64,000 nt of DNA from Phycisphaerae bacterium (GCA_002702575.1 PAAJ01000016.1:1-64000); one strand, 5' to 3'. Counted from the stretch's first letter, positions 1 through 8,793 are shown. Program-made: numbers and translations. The notes: a model not told the origin generated them from the letters alone.

Positions 1-2607
1 TCCATGATGACCGCAACCGCCTTTGTCGCAATCATCATCTTTGGAGGGATCCTGACATTCATCCTGCAGGCCGAGGCTGCCCTTCAACAGCAGAATGCGG
101 AGCAGGAACGTCTTGAAAGCCTCAGACAACAGGAATTGAGAGCAGTCGTCCAGGAAGAGGCCAGGCGTTCTGAAATCGTGAATGGATTTGTCGGCGACAT
201 GCTCGAGGACATCCACCTCTACCTGGCCGGCTCGGGCAACAAGGAGCTCATCCTTCGAATTCTCAACGAAGTAGACAATTCAAGATGGACGAGAGACTAC
301 AGCCTTGAAGCAGCCGAGATTCTCGGGATCATCGCCGATACGCTTCTGTCTCTTGGGGAGTATGCACAAGGCGAAAGGCATGCTTCGCGATCGCTTGAAA
401 TCCGTCGCGCTCTCCTTGGAGAAGACGATCGAGCAACACTGCAGTCCATGAACACCTTGAGCGAACTGCTCCTGAAACAGAAAAGGGATGAAGAAGCAGG
501 CGATCTTCTTGCGTCTCTTCTGGAGACCGCTCGCCGTGTGCTTGGAGACGAAGACATCATCACGCTTGAGGCCCTGAGCAACAAAGGCAGGCTGCTTAGA
601 CGCCATGAGAACTATGAGCAATCATTTTCCGCCTATGACGAAGCGCTCAAGACCAGCAGACGAGTGCTCGGTTCTGATCACGAATTCACCCTGATCTCGA
701 TTGTCCGGATGGCTCTTCTCCTCAAGAGTCTTGATCAGCTTGAAGAGTCCATGGCCCTGAACAGAGAAGCCAGACTGATCAGTCGTCGGATGAAGGGCCC
801 GGAACACCCAACAACACTTTCGATCATGAACAACATGGGCACTCTCTATGTTGAAAATCAAAGCTTCGAACTGGCCAGATCATTGTATGAAGAGACTCTT
901 CAGGCAAGCCGTCGTGTGAGAGGGGACGATCACCCAAGTACGCTCAACCTGTTCAACAACATGGGCCACGTGCTGACGAAGCTCGGAAAACACGATCAAG
1001 CGCTGCCTTACTACAAGGAAGCCTTGCAGGGGCGACGTAAGAGGCTTGGAGACGATGACCCGAGAACCCAATCTCTTGTCATAACCATCGGCACTCAATA
1101 TGCAAGACAACGCAGTTTCGAAGAATCAGAGCCCTACTTCGCCGAAGCCCTGGACATGAGCCTTCGAACGAATGGAGAGCGAGATCCTCAGACGATCATG
1201 CTCGTCGAAAGAATGGCTGATGTTCTCTACAAACAGTCTAAATATGAAGAATCAATTCCGTTCTATGAACAAGCCGTTGAAAACAAAAGACTGGTTTATG
1301 GAAACGATGACCCCAGCACACTTCTTGCCATCGCAAATCAAGCGAGAATGCTTGCCGATTACGGAGCTTACCAGAGCGCGATCGACCTCTATTCAGAGGC
1401 GATTGATATCAGCCGCCGAATCCATGGTTCTGATCATGGCCTAACCATTCGTTTGACCAACAGCATCGGCAACATCTACTTCAAGCTCTCCATGTATGAC
1501 GATTCCGCCAACTACCATACTGAAGCACTTTCAGCCAGCAGACGTACAAATGGCGAGCAACATATACAGACTGTTCGACTGGCTGGAACTACGGCAGAAT
1601 CGCTTTATATGAATGGCCAGCATGCCGAAGCACTGCCCCTTTTCCACGAAGCTCTGAAGGTAAGTCGTAGCCAGAATGGAGACGACCACGCTGAAACTCT
1701 AAGGCTGTTGAAACGCATCGCTTCTTCACTCTCGAATCAGGAAAAGTATCCAGAAGCACTTTCTTGTTACAGGGATGCACTCGCCACTTCACGTCGTATC
1801 AACGGCGACCAGGCTCTAGAGACCATACAACTGATCGGCCAAGTTGGCGTTCTGCTGCACAGAATGAACAGAAGCCGGGAAGCCAAGCCGTACTACCTTG
1901 AGGCTCTGGAACTCATTCGTCTGAATCTAGGCGAGGAAGCCATCACCACACTGGACACCGTCGATCCCATGGGAGTCTGGCACTATACGAGAGGTGAATA
2001 CACGGATTCGATACCGTTTCTGGAGGAAGCGCTTTTCAGACAGCGACAACGACTTGGCAACAGCCATCCAAGAACACTTGAATCCTTGCGGAACATGGGT
2101 TACATGTTCTATCGAGTCGGGATGCTTGAAAAATCATTGTCTTGTCTGAGTGAGGCCATCCAGATTCAACGAGTCGTACTTGGATCCGAGCATCCTTCCA
2201 CTCTCACTTCGATGACCAGGCTCGCTGACCTGCTTGCGAGTCAGGCCCGTAACGACGAAGCCTTGAACTATCGAGCTGAAGCGCTGAAGATCCAGCGACT
2301 TGTACTTGGCAATACGCATCCCAATACCGTCGATTCCATCGAAGCCATAGCGGACATTTACTTCCATCAGAAGGAGTTCGCAAAAGCACGATCCTTCCTT
2401 GTCGAAGCACTCGACAACAAGCGAGTTGAACTCGGCGAAGATCATCACGATCTGATCTGGACACTTGATTCTCTGACAAAAGTTCTCAACGCCTGGGACA
2501 AGACCGAACCCGACGCCGGCCATGATGTCGAAGCGGAGAAGTACCGCCAGATGCTGGAAGACCTCCGGGACGATAGCAACACCACTACGAGTCCCAGCAC
2601 GCCCTGA
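1..2607 (+). CDS. Membrane-anchored TPR repeat protein, 5' end probably outside window
   Basis: The frame is open to the window edge, so the ATG at base 4 may be internal and the gene may continue upstream. A hydrophobic segment (FVAIIIFGGILTFIL, residues about 7-22) is followed by a charged Q/E/R-rich, coiled-coil-like linker to about residue 60. After that come roughly 17 TPR units of about 42 residues of kinesin-light-chain type, carrying SRRxxGxDHPxT-like signatures. In Planctomycetes this TM-linker-TPR order is often the C-terminal half of a Ser/Thr protein kinase; here the kinase domain would lie upstream of the window (inference). No catalytic motif is visible in the part present. The TPRs probably serve protein-protein interaction. 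A hairpin follows the stop codon. Confidence 0.85.
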   Translation, partial: SMMTATAFVAIIIFGGILTFILQAEAALQQQNAEQERLESLRQQELRAVVQEEARRSEIVNGFVGDMLEDIHLYLAGSGNKELILRILNEVDNSRWTRDYSLEAAEILGIIADTLLSLGEYAQGERHASRSLEIRRALLGEDDRATLQSMNTLSELLLKQKRDEEAGDLLASLLETARRVLGDEDIITLEALSNKGRLLRRHENYEQSFSAYDEALKTSRRVLGSDHEFTLISIVRMALLLKSLDQLEESMALNREARLISRRMKGPEHPTTLSIMNNMGTLYVENQSFELARSLYEETLQASRRVRGDDHPSTLNLFNNMGHVLTKLGKHDQALPYYKEALQGRRKRLGDDDPRTQSLVITIGTQYARQRSFEESEPYFAEALDMSLRTNGERDPQTIMLVERMADVLYKQSKYEESIPFYEQAVENKRLVYGNDDPSTLLAIANQARMLADYGAYQSAIDLYSEAIDISRRIHGSDHGLTIRLTNSIGNIYFKLSMYDDSANYHTEALSASRRTNGEQHIQTVRLAGTTAESLYMNGQHAEALPLFHEALKVSRSQNGDDHAETLRLLKRIASSLSNQEKYPEALSCYRDALATSRRINGDQALETIQLIGQVGVLLHRMNRSREAKPYYLEALELIRLNLGEEAITTLDTVDPMGVWHYTRGEYTDSIPFLEEALFRQRQRLGNSHPRTLESLRNMGYMFYRVGMLEKSLSCLSEAIQIQRVVLGSEHPSTLTSMTRLADLLASQARNDEALNYRAEALKIQRLVLGNTHPNTVDSIEAIADIYFHQKEFAKARSFLVEALDNKRVELGEDHHDLIWTLDSLTKVLNAWDKTEPDAGHDVEAEKYRQMLEDLRDDSNTTTSPSTP

Positions 2608-2632
2608 ATACCTGAGACCCGGAACACAATGA

Positions 2633-2663
2633 GAGCCGGACTGCTACATCTGCAGACCGGCTC
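2633..2663 (+). terminator. Hairpin after TPR gene
   Basis: The arms GAGCCGG and CCGGCTC pair perfectly. After one A/A mismatch the inner arms CTGC and GCAG pair around a 7-nt loop. It starts 26 nt after the TPR stop and is followed by a weakly T-rich stretch (CTTGCTTCATT). It is probably a Rho-independent terminator, though the T-tract is poor. Confidence 0.45.
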
Positions 2664-2772
2664 CTTGCTTCATTGAATTCTCGAACTCTGTATGGACCTA
2701 ATCACATGGGACCCAGGCATCCATCAGGGCCAGTATGTCATCCGCATCGTCATTGCCATGACCTATGAAGAA

Positions 2773-2804
2773 CCAGCCGGGATCATCACGATGATCCCGG
2801 CTGG
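2773..2804 (-). terminator. Perfect 14-bp hairpin between convergent genes
   Basis: CCAGCCGGGATCAT and its exact reverse complement are separated by CACG. The hairpin lies 26 nt beyond the stop of the minus-strand dockerin gene and is followed on that strand by TTCTTCAT. Its strong GC-rich stem suits a terminator for the minus strand and could block read-through in both directions. Confidence 0.6.
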
Positions 2805-2829
2805 CCGAACAGCTTCAGGCTTGAATGGA

Positions 2830-3939
2830 CTACAGGGACGGTGGTGCCACCAACCCCGCCGTCGGGTTGCAAAAGCCCCAGGCACTGAGCAGCAGACTGA
2901 GGTCGCCCCCATCGACCAGCGCATCACAGTTCAGATCCGCGACCGAGTCCGTACTGCTCCATTCGACAAGCAGAAGCGCCAGATCCGCACCGTCGACCTT
3001 GCCATCGCCGTTCAGGTCGGCCTGGCAGGGCTTCAAGGCTGGTGCATACGCCGGTGTCGCGGTCTTCAATTGCAGCAGACAGGGCATCTCCGGAAACGAA
3101 GCTTCGCCACAGACGATCGGATCGAGCGGACTGATGATCCGATGTCGAAAGATCGGATCCACATCGGGTTCCTCGATGGCTTCGGTAGTCAGCGACATGA
3201 GAACCGTATCGACTCCAACCATCGCCGCCCAACCATCACCACAGATGTCTTCTCTCTCCGGCAGAGGATCCCCGGGTACGTTCACTGCGGTCAGTGAGAT
3301 TTGATCCAGATCCACAATCGGGAAGGCGACACCGCAGACCGGCTGAGCCACATCGGCGCCCCAGCACAATACGCTGAACTCGACGTCGTACAGAAACTCA
3401 TCCGGATTCGATCCCTCAGGCAGTGGCAGTGACAGCTGCGCCGTACACCAGCCACGGTTGGCATCCTGGAGTGCATCTTTGACGCTCATCCCAAGGAGCT
3501 GATGATCCCGGGAGGCTCGAACGATGTTGCCTTCACGGGCCTTGAGTTCGACCAACAGACCATAGAACCCCGTGACACCGGTAGATCGATAGTCGAACTG
3601 AAGCATGACGTGATCCAGGTCTCCACATTCCTCAAGCACGATGTCATGCTGAAGCAGCATCGGCTTCTGGTCAGGAAACGCATCCTCATTGCCGATCAGA
3701 CGATCAACCTCCATGCGGATGTAGGCACCACGACTGGTTTCCGGTTCACTCTCGATACCCACGAGAAACTCGAATGCATCGGAGATGTACTGGGTGTACT
3801 GCCATCCATCCTTGGAGGCCTCGGCAAAGCTTCCGTTGCGAATACCGTCATTGGGACCTGCGATGACATTCGTGGTACCGATGGCCAATGGAAAGACGAG
3901 AGCGCATGCAGACAACATTCGTGAGCGGTTCATAGACAT
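2830..3939 (-). CDS. Secreted dockerin-tailed protein of unknown function
   Basis: The start is moved 15 codons into the listed ORF because GGAGGAG precedes that ATG by 4 nt. About 24 residues (MSMNRSRMLSACALVFPLAIG..) form a Sec signal peptide. The middle (about residues 30-290) is probably a beta-sandwich, with stretches such as LDHVMLQFDYRSTG that resemble carbohydrate-binding modules; I recognise no catalytic motif. The C-terminus carries two EF-hand-like dockerin segments, DLNGDGKVDGADLALLL and DLNCDALVDGGDLSLLL, the second with weaker Ca2+ ligands, ending in SAWGFC. The protein is probably exported and attached to, or assembled at, the cell surface through the dockerin. It stands alone on its strand, with hairpins on both sides. 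Confidence 0.8.
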   Translation of the reverse strand: MSMNRSRMLSACALVFPLAIGTTNVIAGPNDGIRNGSFAEASKDGWQYTQYISDAFEFLVGIESEPETSRGAYIRMEVDRLIGNEDAFPDQKPMLLQHDIVLEECGDLDHVMLQFDYRSTGVTGFYGLLVELKAREGNIVRASRDHQLLGMSVKDALQDANRGWCTAQLSLPLPEGSNPDEFLYDVEFSVLCWGADVAQPVCGVAFPIVDLDQISLTAVNVPGDPLPEREDICGDGWAAMVGVDTVLMSLTTEAIEEPDVDPIFRHRIISPLDPIVCGEASFPEMPCLLQLKTATPAYAPALKPCQADLNGDGKVDGADLALLLVEWSSTDSVADLNCDALVDGGDLSLLLSAWGFCNPTAGLVAPPSL

Positions 3940-4002
3940 GATTCTCCTCCCGTGCGATTCAAATGATTGAATGCACGTCTTCATGACACGTTATGGATTT
4001 CA

Positions 4003-4021
4003 GGGGCTGCCCCGCAGCCCC
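4003..4021 (-). terminator. GC-rich hairpin
   Basis: GGGGCTGC and GCAGCCCC flank a 3-nt loop. It lies between the end of the minus-strand translation operon and the dockerin gene. There is no T-run, so it may be a back-up terminator or a structural element in the dockerin leader. Confidence 0.3.
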
Positions 4022-4075
4022 CCCGAGATCCCCCGCCGACTTCAAACTAACGAGACCGCTCTTCTTTCCAGCAGC

Positions 4076-4100
4076 AAAAATCCGAAGTGCATCACACTTC
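4076..4100 (-). terminator. Intrinsic terminator of the nusA-acyP-lipoprotein operon
   Basis: On the minus strand GAAGTG-TGATG-CACTTC is followed by GGATTTTTG, a short stem plus a run of five T. It lies about 40 nt after the stop of the last gene of the operon (4141). The GAAGTG arm can also pair with an upstream ACTTCAA element, giving competing folds. Confidence 0.5.
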
Positions 4101-4140
4101 AAACATCAATGAAAATTGAAGTCGAAAGCGTCCCGCGTTG

Positions 4141-4593
4141 TCAGGGCTGATCCGATTCAGCAGCAGCAGCAGCAGGCCTCGGTCCGCTGAGAAGCGAACG
4201 AACTTCCGAAAAGTAACGTTCCGCCTCGAACTGGAACTTGGTCGGCAGACTGAAGGCCCTGTTTCGGATCACCACGCCGGGTGGATCCCCCTGAACCAGC
4301 TCCACGGTGAAGATCCACGAGGCTTCCTGATGAAGCGGTTTGGTCATCGGCCGCTGAAGAACACGTTCAAGCAATCGATCGATCTCGATCACATGCGCGT
4401 CCTCATCGATCTCGACGAAGTTGTCCACAACCGTCCATCGCTTGGTGTAATGCGCCGTCTGGTAATCGGGCTGCTGCGCAACGGCCTTCATCGCCGTCCA
4501 GACCTGCTGGTCCGTCGACCCCGGAAATCGGGCCTGCATCGAACAACCCGTGGAGATCAGGACCGGAAGCAGCATGAGCAACAGGTGTTTCAT
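4141..4593 (-). CDS. Predicted lipoprotein of unknown function
   Basis: The start is set at the Met whose ATG overlaps the stop of the acylphosphatase gene by one base (TGATG); the upstream part of the listed ORF is out-of-frame acyP sequence. The product is 150 residues, beginning with a lipoprotein signal ending LISTGC, so lipidation at that Cys is expected. The mature part has mixed alpha/beta character with a central VDNFVEIDEDAHVIEIDRLLE stretch and an Ala-rich end. No family was recognised. It is the last gene of a translation-related operon and is probably translationally coupled to acyP. Envelope location is inferred from the lipobox only. Confidence 0.75.
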   Translation of the reverse strand: MKHLLLMLLPVLISTGCSMQARFPGSTDQQVWTAMKAVAQQPDYQTAHYTKRWTVVDNFVEIDEDAHVIEIDRLLERVLQRPMTKPLHQEASWIFTVELVQGDPPGVVIRNRAFSLPTKFQFEAERYFSEVRSLLSGPRPAAAAAESDQP

Positions 4594-4880
4594 CAGTCGT
4601 ACCGTACCTTGAAATCGCTGAACGACCCCGATGCCGCCGTCCGGCACTCGGTCGTCTCGACAATGTAACCGGCCATCGTCTCCTGGACCTCGAAAACAAA
4701 GGCCTTGATCACGTCTGGAGCACCCTCGACCACGCATTGGACAGTCCGATCCGGCTTGTTCATGACCCAACCGGTGACATCATGCCCCTCTGCGATTCGA
4801 TTCGTCGTATAGCGAAAGCCCACACCCTGGACAGTGCCCCGGAAGATGAATTCGCAGCGAACATGACCCGAATCCGACAC
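4593..4880 (-). CDS. acyP: Acylphosphatase
   Basis: The 95-residue product has the family fold signatures: GTVQGVGFR near the N-terminus, whose Arg binds the acyl phosphate, and GWVMNKPDRTVQCVVEG, whose Asn is the catalytic residue. It hydrolyses carboxyl-phosphate bonds such as those of acetyl-phosphate or 1,3-bisphosphoglycerate in the cytoplasm. The start codon is GTG, 5 nt after the yebC stop, and the stop overlaps the start of the downstream lipoprotein gene. Its length is typical of the family. Confidence 0.93.
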   Translation of the reverse strand: MSDSGHVRCEFIFRGTVQGVGFRYTTNRIAEGHDVTGWVMNKPDRTVQCVVEGAPDVIKAFVFEVQETMAGYIVETTECRTAASGSFSDFKVRYD

Positions 4881-4885
4881 GAGGA

Positions 4886-5638
4886 CTAACCATCCAGCGA
4901 GGCCATCACCTCGTCGGGAATATCGGCGTTCGTATAGACCTTCTGGACATCGTCATGATCCTCGAAGATCTCGACCAGAGTCATGACCTTGCGAGCGGTG
5001 TCCGCATCGCACTTGACCTGCAGGTCCGGAATCATCGTGATTTCAGCCGAAACCGTTTCGATATTCGCATCTTCGACCGCTTTGAGAACCGCGACGAACT
5101 CGGATGGTTCGCTGGTGATCTCCCAGCCGCCATCGCCTTCGGTGACATCCTCGGCACCGGCTTCCAACGCGAGTTCGACCAGCTGATCCTCCGTAGCCGC
5201 CGAGGCTTCGATCAGGATCACACCCTTGGTCTGGAAACCGAATGCCACGGCACCCGGCTTGGCAAGATTGCCACCGTGCTTCTCGAACGCATGTCGCAGA
5301 TCCGGAGCCGTACGTTGAACATTGTCCGTCAGGCAATCGATGATGATGGCGACGCCGTTCGCGCCGTACCCCTCGTAGCGAATCTCCTGAAAGACGGCAC
5401 CGCCCGAGCCTTCACCACTGGCCTTGGCAATCGCCTTCTGGATCGTATCCTTGGGCATGTTGACGCTCTTGGCGTCCAGAATCGCGTATCGAAGCGTGAG
5501 GTTGGTGTCCGGATCAGGTCCGCCATTCTTCACTGCGACCATGATGGCACGGCTGCACTTCGACCAGGCTTTGCCTTTGACGGCGTCCTGTCGTGCCTTG
5601 CGGTGCTTGATATTCGCCCATTTACTGTGACCGGCCAT
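4886..5638 (-). CDS. yebC: YebC/PmpR-family (TACO1-like) protein
   Basis: The 250-residue protein starts with the hallmark MAGHSKWANIKHRKARQD and matches the family along its length, with three domains and the FEKHGGNLAKPGAVAFGF motif in the middle. YebC-family members act either as DNA-binding regulators (PmpR) or as ribosome-associated factors that relieve stalling at proline-rich stretches. The position in a nusA-infB-rbfA operon favours the translation role (inference). It lies 22 nt after the TPR gene and 5 nt before acyP on the same strand. Confidence 0.96.
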   Translation of the reverse strand: MAGHSKWANIKHRKARQDAVKGKAWSKCSRAIMVAVKNGGPDPDTNLTLRYAILDAKSVNMPKDTIQKAIAKASGEGSGGAVFQEIRYEGYGANGVAIIIDCLTDNVQRTAPDLRHAFEKHGGNLAKPGAVAFGFQTKGVILIEASAATEDQLVELALEAGAEDVTEGDGGWEITSEPSEFVAVLKAVEDANIETVSAEITMIPDLQVKCDADTARKVMTLVEIFEDHDDVQKVYTNADIPDEVMASLDG

Positions 5639-5660
5639 CGCTCATGACTCCACTTGAGGT

Positions 5661-7202
5661 TCACCTTGATTCCAGATCGACCAACGGCTGTACCGGACAT
5701 GGTTCTCCGGTCTTCAGAGCCGCCAGCTTGGACTCCAGGTTCAGTTCCAGAGAACCGAATGCAAGATCATACAGTTCGTTCGGATCACGGATTCGACGCC
5801 CCCAGATGGTTCCCTGAATTTCCTGGTTCAGTCGAACGGCCTCCTGCCGGTGCCTTGGATCCAGAAGGATCGCCAGTGCCGACGTCCACGCATCACGGGC
5901 GTCATCCACACGGCCAACTCGGTAGAAGGCATCACCAAGATGATCGAGAATCTCCGGACTCGGTTGATCTGCAGTACGCCGATGGGCTTCCTCCAGAAGT
6001 GAGATGGCACCCGGGCCCTCATCATCATCCTCGAATCGGCCAAGGAGATACTGCAGCCAGCCATACGTATCGAGTATCGCCGGCTGTTCGGGCGCGTCAC
6101 GCCACGCCGTCCGGATCATCCTGATCACGTTCGAGTCCAACCGACCATTGACCATCTCGTAGTAGGCGAGATTGTTTCGAGCCATGACATTCATGGGTTC
6201 ATGCTCGAGCACGTCCTCATAAAGCCATGCCGCACCATCCCGATTTCCCATGTTGCTGTAGAGCATCGCAACCTGGAACAGCAGCTCTGCTGCTGCAGAG
6301 TCGCCGGTTGGCTGTGGAACGAGGATCTCGAGCGTCTTCTCGGGCATCTGATCAACGAGCGACGAAAGTTCGCTGCCGTCATCGAACAGGACCGCCACCC
6401 CTACTGCCATGTCGAAAAGATCGTTCCGCGTCTTCGGTTTCATCTGTGGAAGGTTGTAGAGAACAACCAACGCATCAAATGCGGAATGCTGGGAACCATC
6501 CGTCTGGAAGAGTGAAATCAGATCGAACCACTTGTCCTGCCCCATCTGATAACGAGATCGCCCGTTGATCATCGCATCGATGTCCCGGCGAAGAGATTGT
6601 CTCAAGGACTCGGCCGCCTGCGGCTCGTCAATCTGATACAGAAGCGATGCAAGCAAGGCTTCACCGCGCATCACCTTGTCCGGTCTTGGACGTGTCGACT
6701 TGAGCATGACATTCTTGCCGCCACCAAGTCTCCAGGACAGAAGCAGTGCGGCAGCCTGCTCCAGATCGTCGCGTTCTGCAGCCTCCAGTCCGAGGAAATA
6801 CTGGGCATCCACATCCTGAGGATTGATTCGACCGACCTGTTTCCATGCCTGTTCCGCATAGTCGGCACGCCCCAGACCCTCCCAGTAGAGGGCGACCATT
6901 CGCCAAGCGGCGCCGTTGTCCGGATCAAAGTTGGTCGCACTGGAAAGCATGCCGAGTCCAGCGGCATCCTGTCCACGAAGGAGCAGCTGTCGCGCTTCGA
7001 TGTACTCATGCAGACTTTGACGGGTATCAGGCCTGGACCAGATGCGATTGGCTACATCACCTTCACCGACAACATGGAGATCGCGGCGTTTCTGGACATC
7101 CTTGAGAAGATCCGTGAGCTGGTCGGAAGCTGCCGCAGCCATCTGGGATGAAAGAACCAGCATGACGAGACAGCAGACACAACGACGAATCAGATCACTC
7201 AC
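5661..7202 (-). CDS. Exported TPR protein
   Basis: The GTG start overlaps the stop of the preceding gene (GTGA). The first 25 residues (CVCCLVMLVLSSQMAAAA) form a signal peptide. The rest of the 513 residues is helical and TPR-like, for example WLYEDVLEHEPMNVMARNNLAYYEM and LDHLGDAFYRVGRVDDARDAW, consistent with a periplasmic scaffold. No enzymatic motif was seen. It is translationally coupled to the endonuclease III-like gene and followed by yebC. Its role in this operon is unknown; co-transcription with translation factors may only reflect operon read-through. Confidence 0.85.
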   Translation of the reverse strand: MSDLIRRCVCCLVMLVLSSQMAAAASDQLTDLLKDVQKRRDLHVVGEGDVANRIWSRPDTRQSLHEYIEARQLLLRGQDAAGLGMLSSATNFDPDNGAAWRMVALYWEGLGRADYAEQAWKQVGRINPQDVDAQYFLGLEAAERDDLEQAAALLLSWRLGGGKNVMLKSTRPRPDKVMRGEALLASLLYQIDEPQAAESLRQSLRRDIDAMINGRSRYQMGQDKWFDLISLFQTDGSQHSAFDALVVLYNLPQMKPKTRNDLFDMAVGVAVLFDDGSELSSLVDQMPEKTLEILVPQPTGDSAAAELLFQVAMLYSNMGNRDGAAWLYEDVLEHEPMNVMARNNLAYYEMVNGRLDSNVIRMIRTAWRDAPEQPAILDTYGWLQYLLGRFEDDDEGPGAISLLEEAHRRTADQPSPEILDHLGDAFYRVGRVDDARDAWTSALAILLDPRHRQEAVRLNQEIQGTIWGRRIRDPNELYDLAFGSLELNLESKLAALKTGEPCPVQPLVDLESR

Positions 7203-8362
7203 GCCTTCTTCTTCCTGGTCGCTGCCTTCTTCTTGGCCGGTGCCTTCTTGCGGGCAGGCGCCTTCTTCCTGGCCGGTGCCTTCTTCTTGGCCGGTGCCTT
7301 CTTCTTGGCCGGTGCCTTCTTCTTGGCTGGCGCCTTCTTCTTGGCCGGTGCCTTCTTCTTGGCAGCCGCCTTCTTCTTGGCCGGTGCCTTCTTCTTGGCA
7401 GCCGCCTTCTTCTTCACCGGTGCCTTCTTCTTGGCAGCCGCCTTCTTCTTCACCGGGGCCTTCTTCTTGGCTGGTGCCTTCTTCTTCACCGGGGCCTTCT
7501 TGGCTGCCGCCTTCTTCTTGGCCGGAGCCTTCTTCGCAGGCGCCTTCTTCACGGCAGCTTTCTTCGTCGCTGCCTTCTTGGCTGCAGCTTCCGCCTTCGC
7601 AGCCGCTTCTGCCTTGGCGGTCTTCTTGGCTTCCTTCTTGCGAGCCTCCGCTTCAGCAGCCTGAATGGCCTTGCGTTTCTCGGCTTCAAGCTTGGCTACC
7701 TGCTTCTTGCGATTCTGAGCATCCTGTTTCTGCTCGGCGAGAAGCTCCTTGGCCAGTCGAACGGATTCCTGATCAGCCCACTGCTGCAGACGCGCCGCGA
7801 CGTCGGGACTGTCATCGCTGCTGACCTGCCTCGACACCCAGGCATTCACTTCTGCAATGTCTGCCGATTCATCGATCGCACCCTTTTCCAGAAGCAAGCG
7901 TCGCATCTGATCATCGATCGGCACCCCCTGGACATCACAGGAATGCATCAACACGAATGACGAGACATACGGAACCATGCCATCCAAGGTCTCGACATAG
8001 TCGCGCGCTTCACGCTTCTTCATGTCGGCCAGCGAATCAAGGGACGTCTCATGCTCTCTGAGAAAGACCGCGTGCAACGCACTCTTGAGCCGCCTGGCAC
8101 GCTCGGTCTTCATGGCATCGTTGAACCCCGCCATCTCGACGATCTCAGAGGGCTTGCAGACCCTCAGATGATTCCAGTCAACCAGTCCATCACGGAGCTT
8201 GCGGCAACTTTCGAGCGCCTTCTCCGTGGTCGATTCCCATGCACAGAAGGCGAATGCCAGTACGGTCACCGGATCCTTCTCGGCAGGCAACACGGATTCC
8301 GCCGCCTTCAGCTTCTTCAAAACCGCCTTCAGCTTGGTGGCATGTTTCGTGGAGTTCTTCAC
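7199..8362 (-). CDS. Endonuclease III-like (HhH-GPD fold) protein with histone-H1-like Lys/Ala/Pro tail
   Basis: Residues about 10-185 follow the order of E. coli Nth: DPVTVLAFAFCAWEST matches its N-terminal helix, and LDGMVPYVSSFVLMHS..GVPIDDQ matches LPGVGRKTANVV..IAVDTH. The Asp corresponding to Nth D138 is present (IDDQ). The Schiff-base Lys (K120) is replaced by Tyr, the hairpin glycines are degenerate, and there is no C-terminal four-Cys iron-sulfur motif. Lyase activity is therefore unlikely; DNA binding or a monofunctional glycosylase remains possible. Residues about 215-387 are a charged helix followed by about 25 KKAPAKKKA-type units typical of histone H1-like DNA-binding tails. The GTG start overlaps the rbfA stop (GTGA), and the stop overlaps the next GTG. 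Confidence 0.8.
   Translation of the reverse strand: MKNSTKHATKLKAVLKKLKAAESVLPAEKDPVTVLAFAFCAWESTTEKALESCRKLRDGLVDWNHLRVCKPSEIVEMAGFNDAMKTERARRLKSALHAVFLREHETSLDSLADMKKREARDYVETLDGMVPYVSSFVLMHSCDVQGVPIDDQMRRLLLEKGAIDESADIAEVNAWVSRQVSSDDSPDVAARLQQWADQESVRLAKELLAEQKQDAQNRKKQVAKLEAEKRKAIQAAEAEARKKEAKKTAKAEAAAKAEAAAKKAATKKAAVKKAPAKKAPAKKKAAAKKAPVKKKAPAKKKAPVKKKAAAKKKAPVKKKAAAKKKAPAKKKAAAKKKAPAKKKAPAKKKAPAKKKAPAKKKAPARKKAPARKKAPAKKKAATRKKKA
7200..7560. repeat. 18-bp tandem repeat array encoding KKKAPA units
   Basis: On the plus strand GGTGCCTTCTTCTTGGCC and close variants recur head to tail about 18 times. They encode the KKKAPA/KKKAAA hexapeptides of the Lys-rich tail on the minus strand. The period keeps frame, so copy number can change by slippage without frameshift. 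The array creates spurious plus-strand ORFs (AGAFFL repeats). Confidence 0.85.
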
Positions 8363-8769
8363 GTCGTCTCGTCCTCGGTAGGTGTCTGATCAGCCTCATC
8401 GGGCTGCTTGTTGTTCTTCAGTGACTCTTCGCGACGCTTGGCTTCGTTGATGGCTGCCAGAACCTCGGCTTCGCGTTTCAGTGATTCATCGATCTTGTAC
8501 CGCAGTCGCGGCACGCGTCGCATTTCCAGTTTCTCTTTCAGCTCCCTGTGGATCCTTCCAGCAGCGTGCTTCAACCCCTTTTCGACAAGTCCACTCTTGC
8601 TCGCCGGCATGACCGAACACCAGACCGTTCCCTGACGTCCATCAGGACTGATCTCCACACGTGTCACGGTAATGACTCCACTGATCCGTGGGTCCGAAAG
8701 ACCCCTCGCGAAAACGTCCTGGACGCTTCGTTTCAGTACGGACTCGATCTGGGCGCGATGATGACCCAT
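8359..8769 (-). CDS. rbfA: Ribosome-binding factor A
   Basis: The 136-residue product matches RbfA: an N-terminal VLKRSVQDVFARGLSDPRI helix region, a KH-like core with ITVTRVEISPDG, and the C-terminal VPRLRYKIDESLKREAEV signature. The last 25 residues are an acidic extension (PDEADQTPTEDETT). RbfA assists late 30S subunit maturation around 16S helix 1. It follows infB by 24 nt, the classical gene order, and its stop overlaps the GTG of the next gene. Confidence 0.95.
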   Translation of the reverse strand: MGHHRAQIESVLKRSVQDVFARGLSDPRISGVITVTRVEISPDGRQGTVWCSVMPASKSGLVEKGLKHAAGRIHRELKEKLEMRRVPRLRYKIDESLKREAEVLAAINEAKRREESLKNNKQPDEADQTPTEDETT

Positions 8770-8793
8770 GTCTACTCTTGACGAACGAGGTCG

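Noticed and set aside
7233-7664. AGAFFLAGAFFL-repeat plus-strand ORF resembling a hydrophobic membrane protein
   Set aside because: Arises from reading the Lys/Ala repeat array on the wrong strand.
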